This document shows, in pieces, positions 17,553-26,681 of a stretch of DNA of 56,449 nucleotides; the first letter of the stretch is position 1, and each line of letters begins with the position of its first letter. The stretch covers positions 1-56,449 of the forward strand of contig CALSLK010000038.1 of NCBI GenBank assembly GCA_943787175.1. The letters are read 5' to 3'. The position numbers and the translations under genes are program-made. Origin of the DNA: an uncultured Alphaproteobacteria bacterium. GTDB taxonomy: Bacteria; Pseudomonadota; Alphaproteobacteria; SP197. The notes under the pieces were generated by a model that had not been told where the DNA came from, made no database searches, and saw only the letters and a list, made by a program, of their open reading frames with translations.

Positions 17553-18348
17553 TCTTCTGGAAGTCGAACATCTACGTGTGCGGTTCCGCACAGCCGGCCT
17601 GGTACAAGCCCTCCTGAAGGGGCTGGACGATCCGTTCATTGATGCCGTGATGGATGTGTCCTTTTCGCTGGCCAAGGGTGAAACCTTCGGCCTGGTGGGT
17701 GAGTCCGGATCGGGCAAGACTACATTGGGACGCGCCATCATCGGACTGGTGCAGGCCCAGGAAGGCAGCATCAAGTTCGAAGGCAAGGAACTGGTCGGTC
17801 TGAAAGATTCTCAGTACCAGGAAGTCCGGCGCAACATCGCCATGATGTTCCAGGACCCCATTGCCAGCCTCTCACCACGCAAGAAGGTGAGAAGCCAGAT
17901 TGCCGAACCCTTCAAAATTCACAACATCAAGGACAAGGACCCCGATCAGGAGGCCCGTCGGCTGCTGAAACTGGTTGGCCTTCATGAAGGCTTCCTTGAA
18001 GCCTATCCCCATCAGCTCTCAGGTGGTCAGGCGCGCCGTGTCGGTGTTGCCCGCGCGCTCTCACTCGATCCCAAGGTCATCATCGCCGACGAGCCCACGG
18101 CAGGCCTGGACGTTTCGGTCCAGGGTGAAATCCTGAACCTGATGAACCGGCTGCAGCGTGAACTGGGCCTCTCTTACCTGATTATCACCCATAACCTGCC
18201 CGTGGTGCGACACGTCAGCGATCGACTGGCGATCATGTATCTGGGCCGTTTCGTGGAAACCGGCACAACCACAGAGATTTTCGAAAAGCCTGCCCACCCC
18301 TATACTCTGGGCTTGCTGGCCGCCGTGCCAGAACCTGATCCCGGATAA
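17545..18348 (+). CDS. Dipeptide/oligopeptide ABC transporter ATP-binding protein (DppF/OppF family), frameshifted near the C-terminus
   Basis: The second ATPase of the importer, 267 residues as it stands. Walker A GESGSGKTT, signature LSGGQARR and Walker B IIADEPTAGLD are intact. The ATG at 17545 overlaps the dppD-like stop. The frame ends at 18348 just after AAVPEPDPG, but the downstream bases in another frame continue the normal family C-terminus (DKRRDKLELEGEIPSLMSR, then GCEFHTRCPF with the usual cysteines) to a TGA at 18571. One extra C in the CCC at about 18339-18341 explains the break. Sequencing error or a recent mutation are both possible. The core ATPase would be complete either way. 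Confidence 0.88.
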   Translation: MPDLLEVEHLRVRFRTAGLVQALLKGLDDPFIDAVMDVSFSLAKGETFGLVGESGSGKTTLGRAIIGLVQAQEGSIKFEGKELVGLKDSQYQEVRRNIAMMFQDPIASLSPRKKVRSQIAEPFKIHNIKDKDPDQEARRLLKLVGLHEGFLEAYPHQLSGGQARRVGVARALSLDPKVIIADEPTAGLDVSVQGEILNLMNRLQRELGLSYLIITHNLPVVRHVSDRLAIMYLGRFVETGTTTEIFEKPAHPYTLGLLAAVPEPDPG

Positions 18349-18667
18349 ACGCCGCGACAAGCTGGAGCTGGAGGGCGAAATACCCTCGCTCATGAGCCGG
18401 CCCAAGGGCTGCGAATTCCACACGCGCTGCCCGTTTGCCCAGGAGAAGTGCCTGTCTGAAGCACCTGTGTACAAGGAAGTCGCTCCCGGCCATTTCGCCA
18501 GCTGCCACTTCCCCTTCCCCGATCCTGCCGACGCCAAGGCCGTCGGCAGGCACGCAATGCCCGAGACCTGAAATGTTGCGGCTGACCACGTGACGGGCAG
18601 AATCAGTCGCGCTGGTGAAACCCCCAACGTTGGCGGTTAACCCTCACTCTTGAACTGACAGGCGATC

Positions 18668-19333
18668 ATGACTTTTAGTTCAGAAGCCTGGGAACGTAAT
18701 TCGGACCTCTACGAGACGATCCGCAGCATGCCGTTCAATCAGGAACTTGCCGCAGGCACACTCTCAAGCGAGCGTTTCCAGCACTACATCATCCAGGACG
18801 CCCATTACCTTCTTGCCTATGCCCGGGTCTATGCCATGGCTGCAGCAAAGGCCGACACCAGCGATCTGATGGTCACCATGGCGGACTGGTCCGCCGGCAC
18901 GGTGCGTGCCGAACGCAGTCTGCACGAACGCTACTTTGCAGAATTCGGCCTCGACCCACTTGAAGCCGGCAATACCCAACCCTCCCCGACCTGCAGGGCC
19001 TACACCGATTTCCTGCTGGCAACCGGAAGCACCCGGCCACTGGAGGTCGCCGTTGCCGCATTGCTGCCCTGCCAGTGGGTTTACTGGGAAGTCGGCAGTT
19101 CCATCGCCAGGGACGCCAAACCCGACAACCCGTTTTCTGCCTGGATCGAAACGTACTCTGCAGACGGTTTTGGCGAGAACTGCGACAAGGGACGTGCGCA
19201 CACCGACCGCCTTGCCGAGACGGCATCAGATCAGACCCGTGAGGCCATGTTTGAGGCCTTTCATCGCGCCATGCAGTTGGAATGGATGTTCTGGGACAGT
19301 GCCTGGCACCTTGAAGCCTGGCCGGTTTCCTGA
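18668..19333 (+). CDS. tenA: TenA-family thiaminase II / aminopyrimidine aminohydrolase
   Basis: A 221-residue TenA protein. Key residues fall at the same numbers as in Bacillus TenA: Asp44 (IIQDAHYL), Tyr112 (RAYTDF), the nucleophile Cys135 (LLPCQWVYWEVG) and Glu205 (MQLEWMFW). TenA hydrolyses aminopyrimidine breakdown products of thiamine for salvage. It is a single-gene unit downstream of the Dpp cluster. I saw no TPP riboswitch motif in the roughly 96 bases between the restored dppF end (18571) and the ATG. Confidence 0.92.
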   Translation: MTFSSEAWERNSDLYETIRSMPFNQELAAGTLSSERFQHYIIQDAHYLLAYARVYAMAAAKADTSDLMVTMADWSAGTVRAERSLHERYFAEFGLDPLEAGNTQPSPTCRAYTDFLLATGSTRPLEVAVAALLPCQWVYWEVGSSIARDAKPDNPFSAWIETYSADGFGENCDKGRAHTDRLAETASDQTREAMFEAFHRAMQLEWMFWDSAWHLEAWPVS

Positions 19334-19396
19334 GCCCCCTGAGCATATCGTGATTGCATCAGATTACAGAGCAGGTCCAGGCGATCTTGATTCGCC

Positions 19397-20389
19397 TTAA
19401 CCCCAGAGTTCCGGTGGGCAGGGGTGCATCGTGTTGCCGTCGAACGTGATGCCGGGATTGCGATCCTGCTTCATCAGCAGCGGACCATCAAGGTCAACCA
19501 CCTTCGCAGCGGTTTGCGCCACCAGCATGGCCGGCGCCATGGCAAGGGACGTCCCGACCATGCAGCCCACCATGATCTCCAGCCCGGCCTGTTGCGCCGC
19601 ACGACGCAAAGCCAGCGCTTCGGTCAGGCCGCCGGTCTTGTCGAGCTTGATGTTGACCATGCCGTAGCGGTCCGCGAGTTCCGCGACCGTATCGCTGCCA
19701 TGGCAGGACTCATCGGCACACAGGGTCACGGGGCAATCCAGCCCAGCCAGTTCCTCATCCGCCTCGGACGGCAGAGGCTGTTCGATCATCTCCACACCAA
19801 GGTCTTGGAGATCGTTACCGATCTCCTTGAGCAATCCGACACTCCAGGCCTCGTTGGCATCCACCACCAGGCGCGCATCCGGGGAACCACGCCGCACAGC
19901 ACGGAGCCGTTCCAGCACATCTTCACCGTCCAGCTTGATCTTGAGCAGAGGCCGATGCGCATGGGTCGCTGCAGCAGCCTCCATCGCCTCAGGCGTATCA
20001 AGCGACAGCGTATAGGCGGTAACATGGTCCCGGGGTTCGTCGAGCCCTGCCAGATGCCACACAGGCATGCCGGTCATCTTTGCTTCGAGATCCCAAAGGG
20101 CGCAATCCAGCGCATTGCGCGCGGCACCCGGCGGCATTATGGCAATCAGTTCGTGACGGCTGGCGCCTTCCTCCACGGCCTGGCGGATGGCATCGACCTC
20201 AGCCAGGCTTGATTCTATGCTCTGGTTGTAACGGGGATAGGGCACCGCCTCGCCCCAGCCACGCACGCCATCCTGGACGACTTCAACCACCAGCACATCG
20301 GCCGCAGTCTTGGACCCGCGCGAAATACGGAAGACCTGTGCCAACGGCCAGGATTCATGCCGGGCCGAAATCGTGCGACGCATCGACAT
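19397..20389 (-). CDS. dgcA: DgcA-type N-acetyl-D-glutamate racemase / dipeptide epimerase (enolase superfamily)
   Basis: A 330-residue enolase-superfamily enzyme of the muconate-lactonizing subgroup. The catalytic K-x-K pair is LLKIKLDGE (K150/K152), metal ligands are D177 (VVDANEAW), E203 (MIEQPLP) and D226 (CADESCH), and the second catalytic lysine lies in NIKLDKTGG. By sequence alone it would be called an L-Ala-D/L-Glu epimerase. Its ATG follows the dgcN stop with no gap (TAAATG), and that partnership identifies it as DgcA, which racemises N-acetyl-D-glutamate so that it can enter L-glutamate metabolism. The substrate assignment rests on context. Confidence 0.82.
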   Translation of the reverse strand: MSMRRTISARHESWPLAQVFRISRGSKTAADVLVVEVVQDGVRGWGEAVPYPRYNQSIESSLAEVDAIRQAVEEGASRHELIAIMPPGAARNALDCALWDLEAKMTGMPVWHLAGLDEPRDHVTAYTLSLDTPEAMEAAAATHAHRPLLKIKLDGEDVLERLRAVRRGSPDARLVVDANEAWSVGLLKEIGNDLQDLGVEMIEQPLPSEADEELAGLDCPVTLCADESCHGSDTVAELADRYGMVNIKLDKTGGLTEALALRRAAQQAGLEIMVGCMVGTSLAMAPAMLVAQTAAKVVDLDGPLLMKQDRNPGITFDGNTMHPCPPELWG

Positions 20390-21397
20390 TTAGATTTCTG
20401 CCAGCGCGTCCACGAGTGAACCAACGCCGGTGCGCAGGGAATCGCAGCAGGGCATGCCAAGGCGCTGCGAGGTCTCTTCGAGCCAGGTATGGGCGTCGTC
20501 ATCGGACATCAGTGACGTGTTGGCTGAAAGACCGATGACCCTGGCGGCTGGATTGGTGAGATGCGCCATTTGTTCGTTGAGCGCGATGCATTCTTCCAAT
20601 GACGGCAGAGCGCGGCCGGGCACGCCGCGCATGTGCGGACGGTTGGGCTCATGGCACATGATCAGCGCATCGGGCTGTGCACCATGCAGCAGGCCCAGGC
20701 TGACCCCGGCAAAGGAGGGGTGAAACAGCGAACCCTGCCCTTCGACCACATCCCAGTGGTCGGGATCGTTGTCTGGGCAAAGCCATTCGATGGCGCCGGC
20801 AATGAAATCGGAAATCACCCCGTCCACAGCCACGCCTTCACCAACGATGAAGATGCCCGACTGTCCCGTCGCGCGGAAGGTTGCGTTCATGCCGCGCGCC
20901 TTCATTTCCTTTTCCAGCGCCAGAGACGTGAACATCTTGCCCAGCGAGCAATCGGTACCCACCGTCAGGACTCGTTTACCCGGACGGTCATACCCCTTGC
21001 CGACCTTGAAGTCCTGGCTGGGCTGGCGCACGTCAAACAGGGTGCGACCATGCTTTTTCGCCGCTTCGGCAATGGCTAGAATATCGGCCATGCGTTTGTG
21101 CATGCCCGCCATCACGTCCATGCCGGCTTCCAGTGCTTCGATGATGGTCGGAACCCAGTTGTCGGGAACAAACCCACCTGCATTGGCAACGCCCAGAAGC
21201 ATGGTCTTGCAGCCTGCCGCGGCAGCCTCAGCCGGCGTCATATCCGGAAGTTTCAGGTCCTGTGTGCAACCAGGCAAGCGAATCTGGGCGACGGCCTTCT
21301 CAGGACGCCAGATCTTGACGCCCGTGCATCCCTTGATCGAAAGAACGTCCTGGGCATCGCCCAGAAACAGCAGATATGGCGCGCCAGCTTTTTGCAT
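20390..21397 (-). CDS. dgcN: DgcN-type D-glutamate N-acetyltransferase (DUF1611 family)
   Basis: A 335-residue DUF1611 protein with the typical C-terminal P-loop-like motif VGTDCSLGKMFTSLAL and the N-terminal segment ending GVANAGGFVPDNWV. DUF1611 proteins encoded directly before an enolase-superfamily epimerase were shown to be D-glutamate N-acetyltransferases (DgcN) in marine proteobacteria and haloarchaea; older annotation is 'NAD-dependent epimerase-like/DUF1611'. Here the stop abuts the dgcA start, which implies coupled translation. Upstream are Usp and a TAXI-type TRAP transporter on the same strand. Confidence 0.85.
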   Translation of the reverse strand: MQKAGAPYLLFLGDAQDVLSIKGCTGVKIWRPEKAVAQIRLPGCTQDLKLPDMTPAEAAAAGCKTMLLGVANAGGFVPDNWVPTIIEALEAGMDVMAGMHKRMADILAIAEAAKKHGRTLFDVRQPSQDFKVGKGYDRPGKRVLTVGTDCSLGKMFTSLALEKEMKARGMNATFRATGQSGIFIVGEGVAVDGVISDFIAGAIEWLCPDNDPDHWDVVEGQGSLFHPSFAGVSLGLLHGAQPDALIMCHEPNRPHMRGVPGRALPSLEECIALNEQMAHLTNPAARVIGLSANTSLMSDDDAHTWLEETSQRLGMPCCDSLRTGVGSLVDALAEI

Positions 21398-21488
21398 CGT
21401 GAATTGCCCCTTGGAACCGCACTTGATCCATCGCGTTCTGAATGGTTTTCACACATCTGTCCAGACCGGCGCACATGCCCGAAACCGG

Positions 21489-21911
21489 TCAGTCACGCAC
21501 AACCAGAACGCTCATGGGCGCATGCCGCATGACATGGGCTGCGTTGGGGCCCAGGAGGTAATCGCGAATGCCGGGCTTGCGCGACGCCATGACCACAAGG
21601 TCAGCATCGGTTTCCTGCGCCAGCCTCAGGATCTCGGCGTGAATGGATCCGCGCCCGATCAGGCAGTTGCCGCGCAAATCCTCAGGCACATGCTCCTGTG
21701 CAAAGGCATGAAGCTGGTTGTGCGCTGCATCAAGCAAACGCTGCGCATCGCCCTCCTTGAAATACTGGCCGACCATGGAGAGGCCGAAATCAGGCACGAC
21801 CGTCACCAGGTGCAGACTGCCACCGGCAGCGACACCAATGGCCTTTTCCAGGGCCGTCTTCCAGGTTGCTTCGTCATCAAGGTCGATCGCCATCACGACG
21901 TTCTTGAACAT
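21489..21911 (-). CDS. Universal stress protein (UspA family)
   Basis: A 140-residue single-domain Usp protein. It starts MFKNVVMAIDLDDEA and ends with the nucleotide-binding and terminal strands LGPNAAHVMRHAPMSVLVVRD; the GRGSIHAEIL and DLVVMASRKPG segments are typical. Usp genes commonly accompany TRAP transporters and may bind ATP to modulate them. It starts 11 bases after the TRAP permease stop, so it is in the same transcript. Confidence 0.9.
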   Translation of the reverse strand: MFKNVVMAIDLDDEATWKTALEKAIGVAAGGSLHLVTVVPDFGLSMVGQYFKEGDAQRLLDAAHNQLHAFAQEHVPEDLRGNCLIGRGSIHAEILRLAQETDADLVVMASRKPGIRDYLLGPNAAHVMRHAPMSVLVVRD

Positions 21912-21922
21912 GGCACCTCCGA

Positions 21923-24334
21923 TCAGGCGGTTGCCGCCCGTTGCTTCATGCGAATCTTCTGCCAGAAGTAGAACGCCCCCATGGCCGCAGCCGCACTGAC
22001 CTGAATCACTTCACGTCCCACGCCCGTGGGGTCGGCAATCAAGCCTGGCCGGAACAGGATGAGGCAGATCGCAAGCAGGAAGATCCGGCCCAGGATGTTG
22101 ATCCTGTCGGCAAACCAGCCCTGCACGCCCGCGGCAAAGGCAAACATGGCCAGCAGGGCCGTGCAGAAGACAAAGGCGATCTTGAACCAGTCATCAAGCC
22201 AGATGATGTCACCGTTTTCGGCAACCCCGGAGATCATCAGCAGTTCGGTATTGAAGATGAAGACAAACGGCAGGATCGCCGTGCGCATGTCATAGGTGAA
22301 TCCCTGAATGCCGGTTTTGATCGGGTCACTTTGCGCGATCGCCGCCGCCGCATAGGCAGCCAGACCCACCGGTGGCGTGTCGTCGGCCAGAATGCCGAAA
22401 TAGAACACGAAGAGATGGGCCGCGATGATCGGGAAAATCAGTCCTGCGTCACCGCCCAGTTGCACAATGACCGGTGCGGTCAGGGACGCCATCAGGATGT
22501 AATTGGCCGTCGTCGGCAACCCCATCCCCAGGATCATGCTGGTAATGGCCGTGAGGATCAGCACGATCATGATGCTGCCCATGGAGACCGCTTCGATCAG
22601 GGTCACGAACCGCCCGACAAGGCCGGTCGACTGGACCACACCGACGATGATGCCGGCAGCAGCCGTGGCAACACCGATCGAGATCATGTTGCGTCCGCCT
22701 GCGATCAGACCTTCCCAGATATCGAGCAGGCCCAGCTTGAAGCCCGCAACCATCAGCTCGCCCAGACCATCGGTCGACTCGCCTGCCTTTCTGGCAACAC
22801 CGGCCGCCACCCAGGCAATGATGGGACGCTGCAGGAGCATGATGACCGTGAGCGCCTCGACCGCGTAGAGCGCCGAAAGCACCGGTGAACGCCGCAGGAC
22901 CAGCAGGAAGTAGAACAGCACCATGATCGGCACGATGTAGTGGATGCCCCGCACCAGGGTCTTCAGGAAGACCGGCAGTTCATCCTTGCGCAAGGCGCGG
23001 ATGTTGAGCTTCAAGGCTTCCAGATGCACGACATAGAACAGCGCGATGTAGGAGATCAGTGCCGGAATAATCGCGGCACGTACGACGTCGATATAGGGCA
23101 GGCCCAGAATCTCGGCCATGATGAAGGCTGCTGCTCCCATGACCGGTGGCATCAGCTGGCCGTTGGTCGAGGCCGCCACCTCCACCGCGCCGGCCTTGTA
23201 TGCCGGCAGCCCGACCTTTTTCATCAGCGGTATTGTGAAGGTGCCGGTCATCACCGTGTTGGCGATGGATGAGCCGGAATAGAGGCCCGAAGCGCCAGAC
23301 GCCACAATCGCTGCCTTGGCGGCCCCACCACGGAACCGTCCGAAGGCCGAAAACGCGATATCGATGAAGAACTTGCCCGCCCCGGCCTTGTCGAGCAGCG
23401 CGCCGAACAGCACGAACAGGAAGATGATGCCCACCGACACGCCAAGCGGCACACCGAAGATGCCCGAGGTCGAGAGATAGATGTCGTTGACGGCAAAATC
23501 GAGCGGCAGGCCACGGTGGCGCAACAGGTCGGGCATGTAGGGGCCCACAAAGAGATAGACCAGGAAAATGCTGCAGAGGATCGCCAATGCAGGCCCCAGG
23601 GCGCGCCGGGCCGCTTCCAGAAGCAGGATCGTGCAGGTCACCCCGACCCAGACGTCGAACCAGCCCGGCAGGCCCTGGCGCATGATCAGCCCTTCATAGT
23701 CAAAGACAATGAAGAGCGATGACATGGCGGCCACGAAACCGAGCATGATGTCGTAGACGGGGATGTAGTTGCGGTTGGAGCGTTCGACCTCGTAGCCACA
23801 CAGGATGTCGCGCAGCCTTCCCTTGGGGCCGAAGGGCAGGAACTGGTCAATGATGGCAAAGGTCCGGCGACCACCGGCGATGAACCCCATGGCCATGACG
23901 ACCCAGGGCGCAAAGCTCCATTCGGGATGGCCCATGTATTCCAAGTCACTCATCAACACGTCGAGGTCGATCAGCGTCCAGATCGCCAGCGCGAGCATCA
24001 TGCCCGCAAAGATGAAATCATAGACCAGCACAAAACCCTTGCCGTCTACGCCGGGAATGACGCGTCCCAGCAACAGCACGATACGGCCGGGCTTGTTGTA
24101 CTTGAAGGCTGGATAGGCCAGGAACGCGAGCATCAGTGCAAAGGCAAGATGGATCGAGCGTGCCTGCCAGGTATCAAACGGGTTGTCTGCGATGTAGAGC
24201 TGAAAGGCCGACCAGGCCAGACAGAGCGCCACCACGACACCACGCCAAATGATGTTGTCGGCGTGACGCGGACCGGTTTCGACCTGAGCGACCAGATCGT
24301 CGGCTTCACTATGGCTGACACTCTTGTCGGTCAT
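21923..24334 (-). CDS. TRAP transporter fused permease (4TM/12TM, TAXI-associated)
   Basis: An 803-residue integral membrane protein in which the small DctQ-like and large DctM-like subunits are fused, the usual form for TAXI-type TRAP systems. Conserved DctM text includes GASGLYSGSSIANTVMTGTF, GQLMPPVMGAAAFIMAE, GMGLPTTANYILMASLTAP and ADDTPPVGLAAYAAA. It imports an organic or amino acid using a sodium gradient together with a periplasmic TAXI binding protein. The start ATG at 24334 (MTDKSVSH) is preferred over an upstream in-frame ATG because an AAAGG site precedes it. It lies between two TAXI binding-protein genes upstream and usp-dgcN-dgcA downstream. Confidence 0.93.
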   Translation of the reverse strand: MTDKSVSHSEADDLVAQVETGPRHADNIIWRGVVVALCLAWSAFQLYIADNPFDTWQARSIHLAFALMLAFLAYPAFKYNKPGRIVLLLGRVIPGVDGKGFVLVYDFIFAGMMLALAIWTLIDLDVLMSDLEYMGHPEWSFAPWVVMAMGFIAGGRRTFAIIDQFLPFGPKGRLRDILCGYEVERSNRNYIPVYDIMLGFVAAMSSLFIVFDYEGLIMRQGLPGWFDVWVGVTCTILLLEAARRALGPALAILCSIFLVYLFVGPYMPDLLRHRGLPLDFAVNDIYLSTSGIFGVPLGVSVGIIFLFVLFGALLDKAGAGKFFIDIAFSAFGRFRGGAAKAAIVASGASGLYSGSSIANTVMTGTFTIPLMKKVGLPAYKAGAVEVAASTNGQLMPPVMGAAAFIMAEILGLPYIDVVRAAIIPALISYIALFYVVHLEALKLNIRALRKDELPVFLKTLVRGIHYIVPIMVLFYFLLVLRRSPVLSALYAVEALTVIMLLQRPIIAWVAAGVARKAGESTDGLGELMVAGFKLGLLDIWEGLIAGGRNMISIGVATAAAGIIVGVVQSTGLVGRFVTLIEAVSMGSIMIVLILTAITSMILGMGLPTTANYILMASLTAPVIVQLGGDAGLIFPIIAAHLFVFYFGILADDTPPVGLAAYAAAAIAQSDPIKTGIQGFTYDMRTAILPFVFIFNTELLMISGVAENGDIIWLDDWFKIAFVFCTALLAMFAFAAGVQGWFADRINILGRIFLLAICLILFRPGLIADPTGVGREVIQVSAAAAMGAFYFWQKIRMKQRAATA

Positions 24335-24393
24335 GACCTTTGCCCCCCGGCGTCTACCGATCGATCCTTGCGGCACGAACGCCGCAGGAAGTC

Positions 24394-24426
24394 GGAAGGG
24401 GCGGTCGCCAGAACGACCGCCCTTCC
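24394..24426 (-). promoter_or_regulatory. Intergenic hairpin between binding-protein and permease genes
   Basis: A stem of about 13 bp (GGAAGGGGCGGTCG against CGACCGCCCTTCC, one bulge) lies directly after the TAXI gene stop and before the TRAP permease start. It lacks a T-run. Hairpins here usually stabilise the binding-protein mRNA or partly terminate transcription, so that more binding protein than permease is made. Confidence 0.55.
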
Positions 24427-24438
24427 CTCAGTCTGGAC

Positions 24439-25401
24439 TTACATCCAGCCCTGTTCTTCGTAGTACTGCACGGCACCGGGATGGAGCGGCGCAGACAGGC
24501 CCTCGAGCATGTCGGCCGGTTCAAGATTCTTGAACGCGGCGTGGGCTGCCTTCAGTTCATCAAGGTTTTCCATGATGATCTTCACGACGTCGTAAACGAC
24601 CTGATCTTCGAGCGCGGCGCTGGTGACCACGGTTGCCTTCACGGCATAGGTCTCGACCGGGGCATCAACACCCTGATACGTGCCGGGCTGGATCTCGGTC
24701 ATCACGTAATAGGGCTTGTCTGCGATGAACTCGCGGATCGCATCGGAGTTGATCGGCACGAGACGGATATCGGTCGAATTGGCCGGCTCTTCAATCGCCG
24801 CGGCAGGGTTGCCGACGGTGTAGAAGAACGCATCGATCTTCTGATCGATCAGGGCGCGTGACGCCTCATTCTGCTGCAGGCCCTGGGCGTCGATGTCGTC
24901 ATCGGCATCGATGCCATACAGACGCAGGACGTCCTCGGCATTGCCACGCTGGCCGGAGCCGGGATTGCCGATGTTCACGGCACGGCCGGCCAGGTCATCG
25001 ACACTGTCGATACCGCTGTCGGCACGGGTCACAAGCAGCACGGTTTCGGGATGCACGCTGAACACGCTGCGCAGGCCTTCAACCGGTGCCCCATCCCAGT
25101 CGGCCGAACCATTGGCTGCCTGCCAATTGCGATCGGACTGCGCGACACCAAAGTCAAGCAGGCCGCGGTTCACCGCATTGATGTTGAACACCGAACCCAG
25201 TGCCGGGCGTCCGACGCAGTTGTATTCGCCAACCGAATGCTTGTTGACCAGGTTACAGACATGCAGGGCGACCTGATAGTAAACGCCCGTCACGGACCCG
25301 CCGCCGATCAGCAGATCGCGACCGGCCTTTGCCGGTGTCGGCATCGCGCTGGCACCGGCCACAACGGCCACGGCCAGAGCCGAAAGAAGTAGTTTACGCA
25401 T
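24439..25401 (-). CDS. TAXI-family TRAP transporter solute-binding protein (periplasmic)
   Basis: A 320-residue periplasmic protein with a clear signal peptide (MRKLLLSALAVAVVAGASA, cleavage near PAKA). The TAXI-family body follows: LLIGGGSVTGVYYQVALHVC, VGRPALGSVFNINAV, VNIGNPGSGQRGNAEDVLR and SAPLHPGAVQYYEEQG. The start ATG 25401 has GGAGG seven bases upstream; the open frame begins 15 codons earlier. Known TAXI ligands include glutamate, glutamine and 2-oxoacids, which fits a system placed before dgcN-dgcA. Ligand identity is inference. Confidence 0.92.
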   Translation of the reverse strand: MRKLLLSALAVAVVAGASAMPTPAKAGRDLLIGGGSVTGVYYQVALHVCNLVNKHSVGEYNCVGRPALGSVFNINAVNRGLLDFGVAQSDRNWQAANGSADWDGAPVEGLRSVFSVHPETVLLVTRADSGIDSVDDLAGRAVNIGNPGSGQRGNAEDVLRLYGIDADDDIDAQGLQQNEASRALIDQKIDAFFYTVGNPAAAIEEPANSTDIRLVPINSDAIREFIADKPYYVMTEIQPGTYQGVDAPVETYAVKATVVTSAALEDQVVYDVVKIIMENLDELKAAHAAFKNLEPADMLEGLSAPLHPGAVQYYEEQGWM

Positions 25402-25565
25402 GGATTGTCCTCCAATTTTCGCTCGGAACCTTGCTCTGGGCATCACGCCCGGCCCATCACGGGCGGCAACGAGCCATCCCGGATCTGGTCAGATATTGTT
25501 TCCGACTTCAGAATCCGGCTGTTCCAACCTTACTATGCACAGCCCCGACACAGACGGTCAAACCG

Positions 25566-26558
25566 TCACCAGATCCACCAGGGATCGACCGGCACCCATT
25601 CGCCCACGGCTCCGGGATGGATCGGCACAACCATGTCGTCGCGCATCTCGTCATAGGTGAGATCATAAAAGAACGGATGGTCGTTGCGGAACTCGTTGAG
25701 ATGTCGAAGAACAAAACCCTTGACATCGTTGACGATTTCCTCAGGCATCAACGCATTGGTGATGACAATGGCCTCGGTTCCATAGGAATCGACCGTCCAC
25801 GTCCAAAATGCCTCATCTGTGGGATCAAACGGGCGGTAGTGGCCGGTTGGAACCCGCGCCATGGAGTAATGGGGCGTTTCGGCAACCAGAGCACGGACAG
25901 TCTCGTTGTCCAGTGGGATCAGACGGATCGACGTTCCCTCGGATGCTGCAACGATATCGGCGTCAGGCGGCGGCGAGGTCGAGAAGAAGGCTTCAATCTC
26001 GCCGGCAACCAGCGCAGCGGCGGCCTCGTTGTGCAGCAGGTTCCTGGACTCGATGTCGTCAGAAATATCGATGCCGTGGCGTTCCAGCAGCTCTTCCGCG
26101 CTGTTGCGGTGCGGCGAGCCGGGGAACCCGACATTGACGATACGTCCCCGCAGATCATCGAGCGTGTAGATATCGGAGTCTTCCCGCACAACCAGCGCGA
26201 CCGATTCCGTGTGCACGGTGAACAATGCCTGCAGTGCGGGTTGGGGGTCGTCTTCCCAGATACCGGCTCCGTTGACCGCGTCCCAGACCTGGTTGGAGCT
26301 GGAAACCGCAAACTCCACCTGGCCTGCCAGCACCGCGTCAATATTGGCGACCGGCCCCGGCGACGGGCGGGCGATACAGTTATACTTGCCGTCGGAATAG
26401 CGGTTCACGATGTTGCACATGTGCAGCGCGGCAAAGTAGTTGGCCGTATTGACCGGTCCACCGTTGAACTCCAGATCAATGGCCCGGTGGCGCGTATGAT
26501 CGTTGATCCGGCACCCGGCCAGACCAAGCGACATCAACAGAACCAGAACAACGCGCAT
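25566..26558 (-). CDS. Second TAXI-family solute-binding protein, predicted lipoprotein
   Basis: A 330-residue paralogue of the preceding TAXI protein (shared layout: NAVLAG-type region, VNVGFPGSPHRNSAEELL, VPIHPGAVGEW). It differs in carrying a lipoprotein signal with lipobox LAGC, so it should be anchored to a membrane. The start is ATG 26558 (MRVVLVLLMSLGLAGC) or ATG 26570 four codons earlier. It is placed 164 bases before the first TAXI gene on the same strand. It may offer a second specificity to the single TRAP permease or may be a sensor. Divergence from the first copy is considerable. Confidence 0.88.
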   Translation of the reverse strand: MRVVLVLLMSLGLAGCRINDHTRHRAIDLEFNGGPVNTANYFAALHMCNIVNRYSDGKYNCIARPSPGPVANIDAVLAGQVEFAVSSSNQVWDAVNGAGIWEDDPQPALQALFTVHTESVALVVREDSDIYTLDDLRGRIVNVGFPGSPHRNSAEELLERHGIDISDDIESRNLLHNEAAAALVAGEIEAFFSTSPPPDADIVAASEGTSIRLIPLDNETVRALVAETPHYSMARVPTGHYRPFDPTDEAFWTWTVDSYGTEAIVITNALMPEEIVNDVKGFVLRHLNEFRNDHPFFYDLTYDEMRDDMVVPIHPGAVGEWVPVDPWWIW

Positions 26559-26681
26559 GTTTCCCCGCATGTCAGAAAAGCCGACGCTCCCTGCGACCAG
26601 CAACACCGCCTGCACGCAAGGAACGTGCCGCACTATGCAGAGCGCAGCGCAGGCGGGTCAAATACACCTTGACTGCATCCT

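Noticed and set aside
18572..18667. TPP riboswitch upstream of tenA
   Set aside because: The conserved CTGAGA and ACCTGATC-type elements of the THI box are not present in the short upstream region.
25329..26672. 447-codon plus-strand open frame opposite the second TAXI gene
   Set aside because: It is an antisense shadow; the minus strand encodes a lipoprotein with full TAXI blocks.
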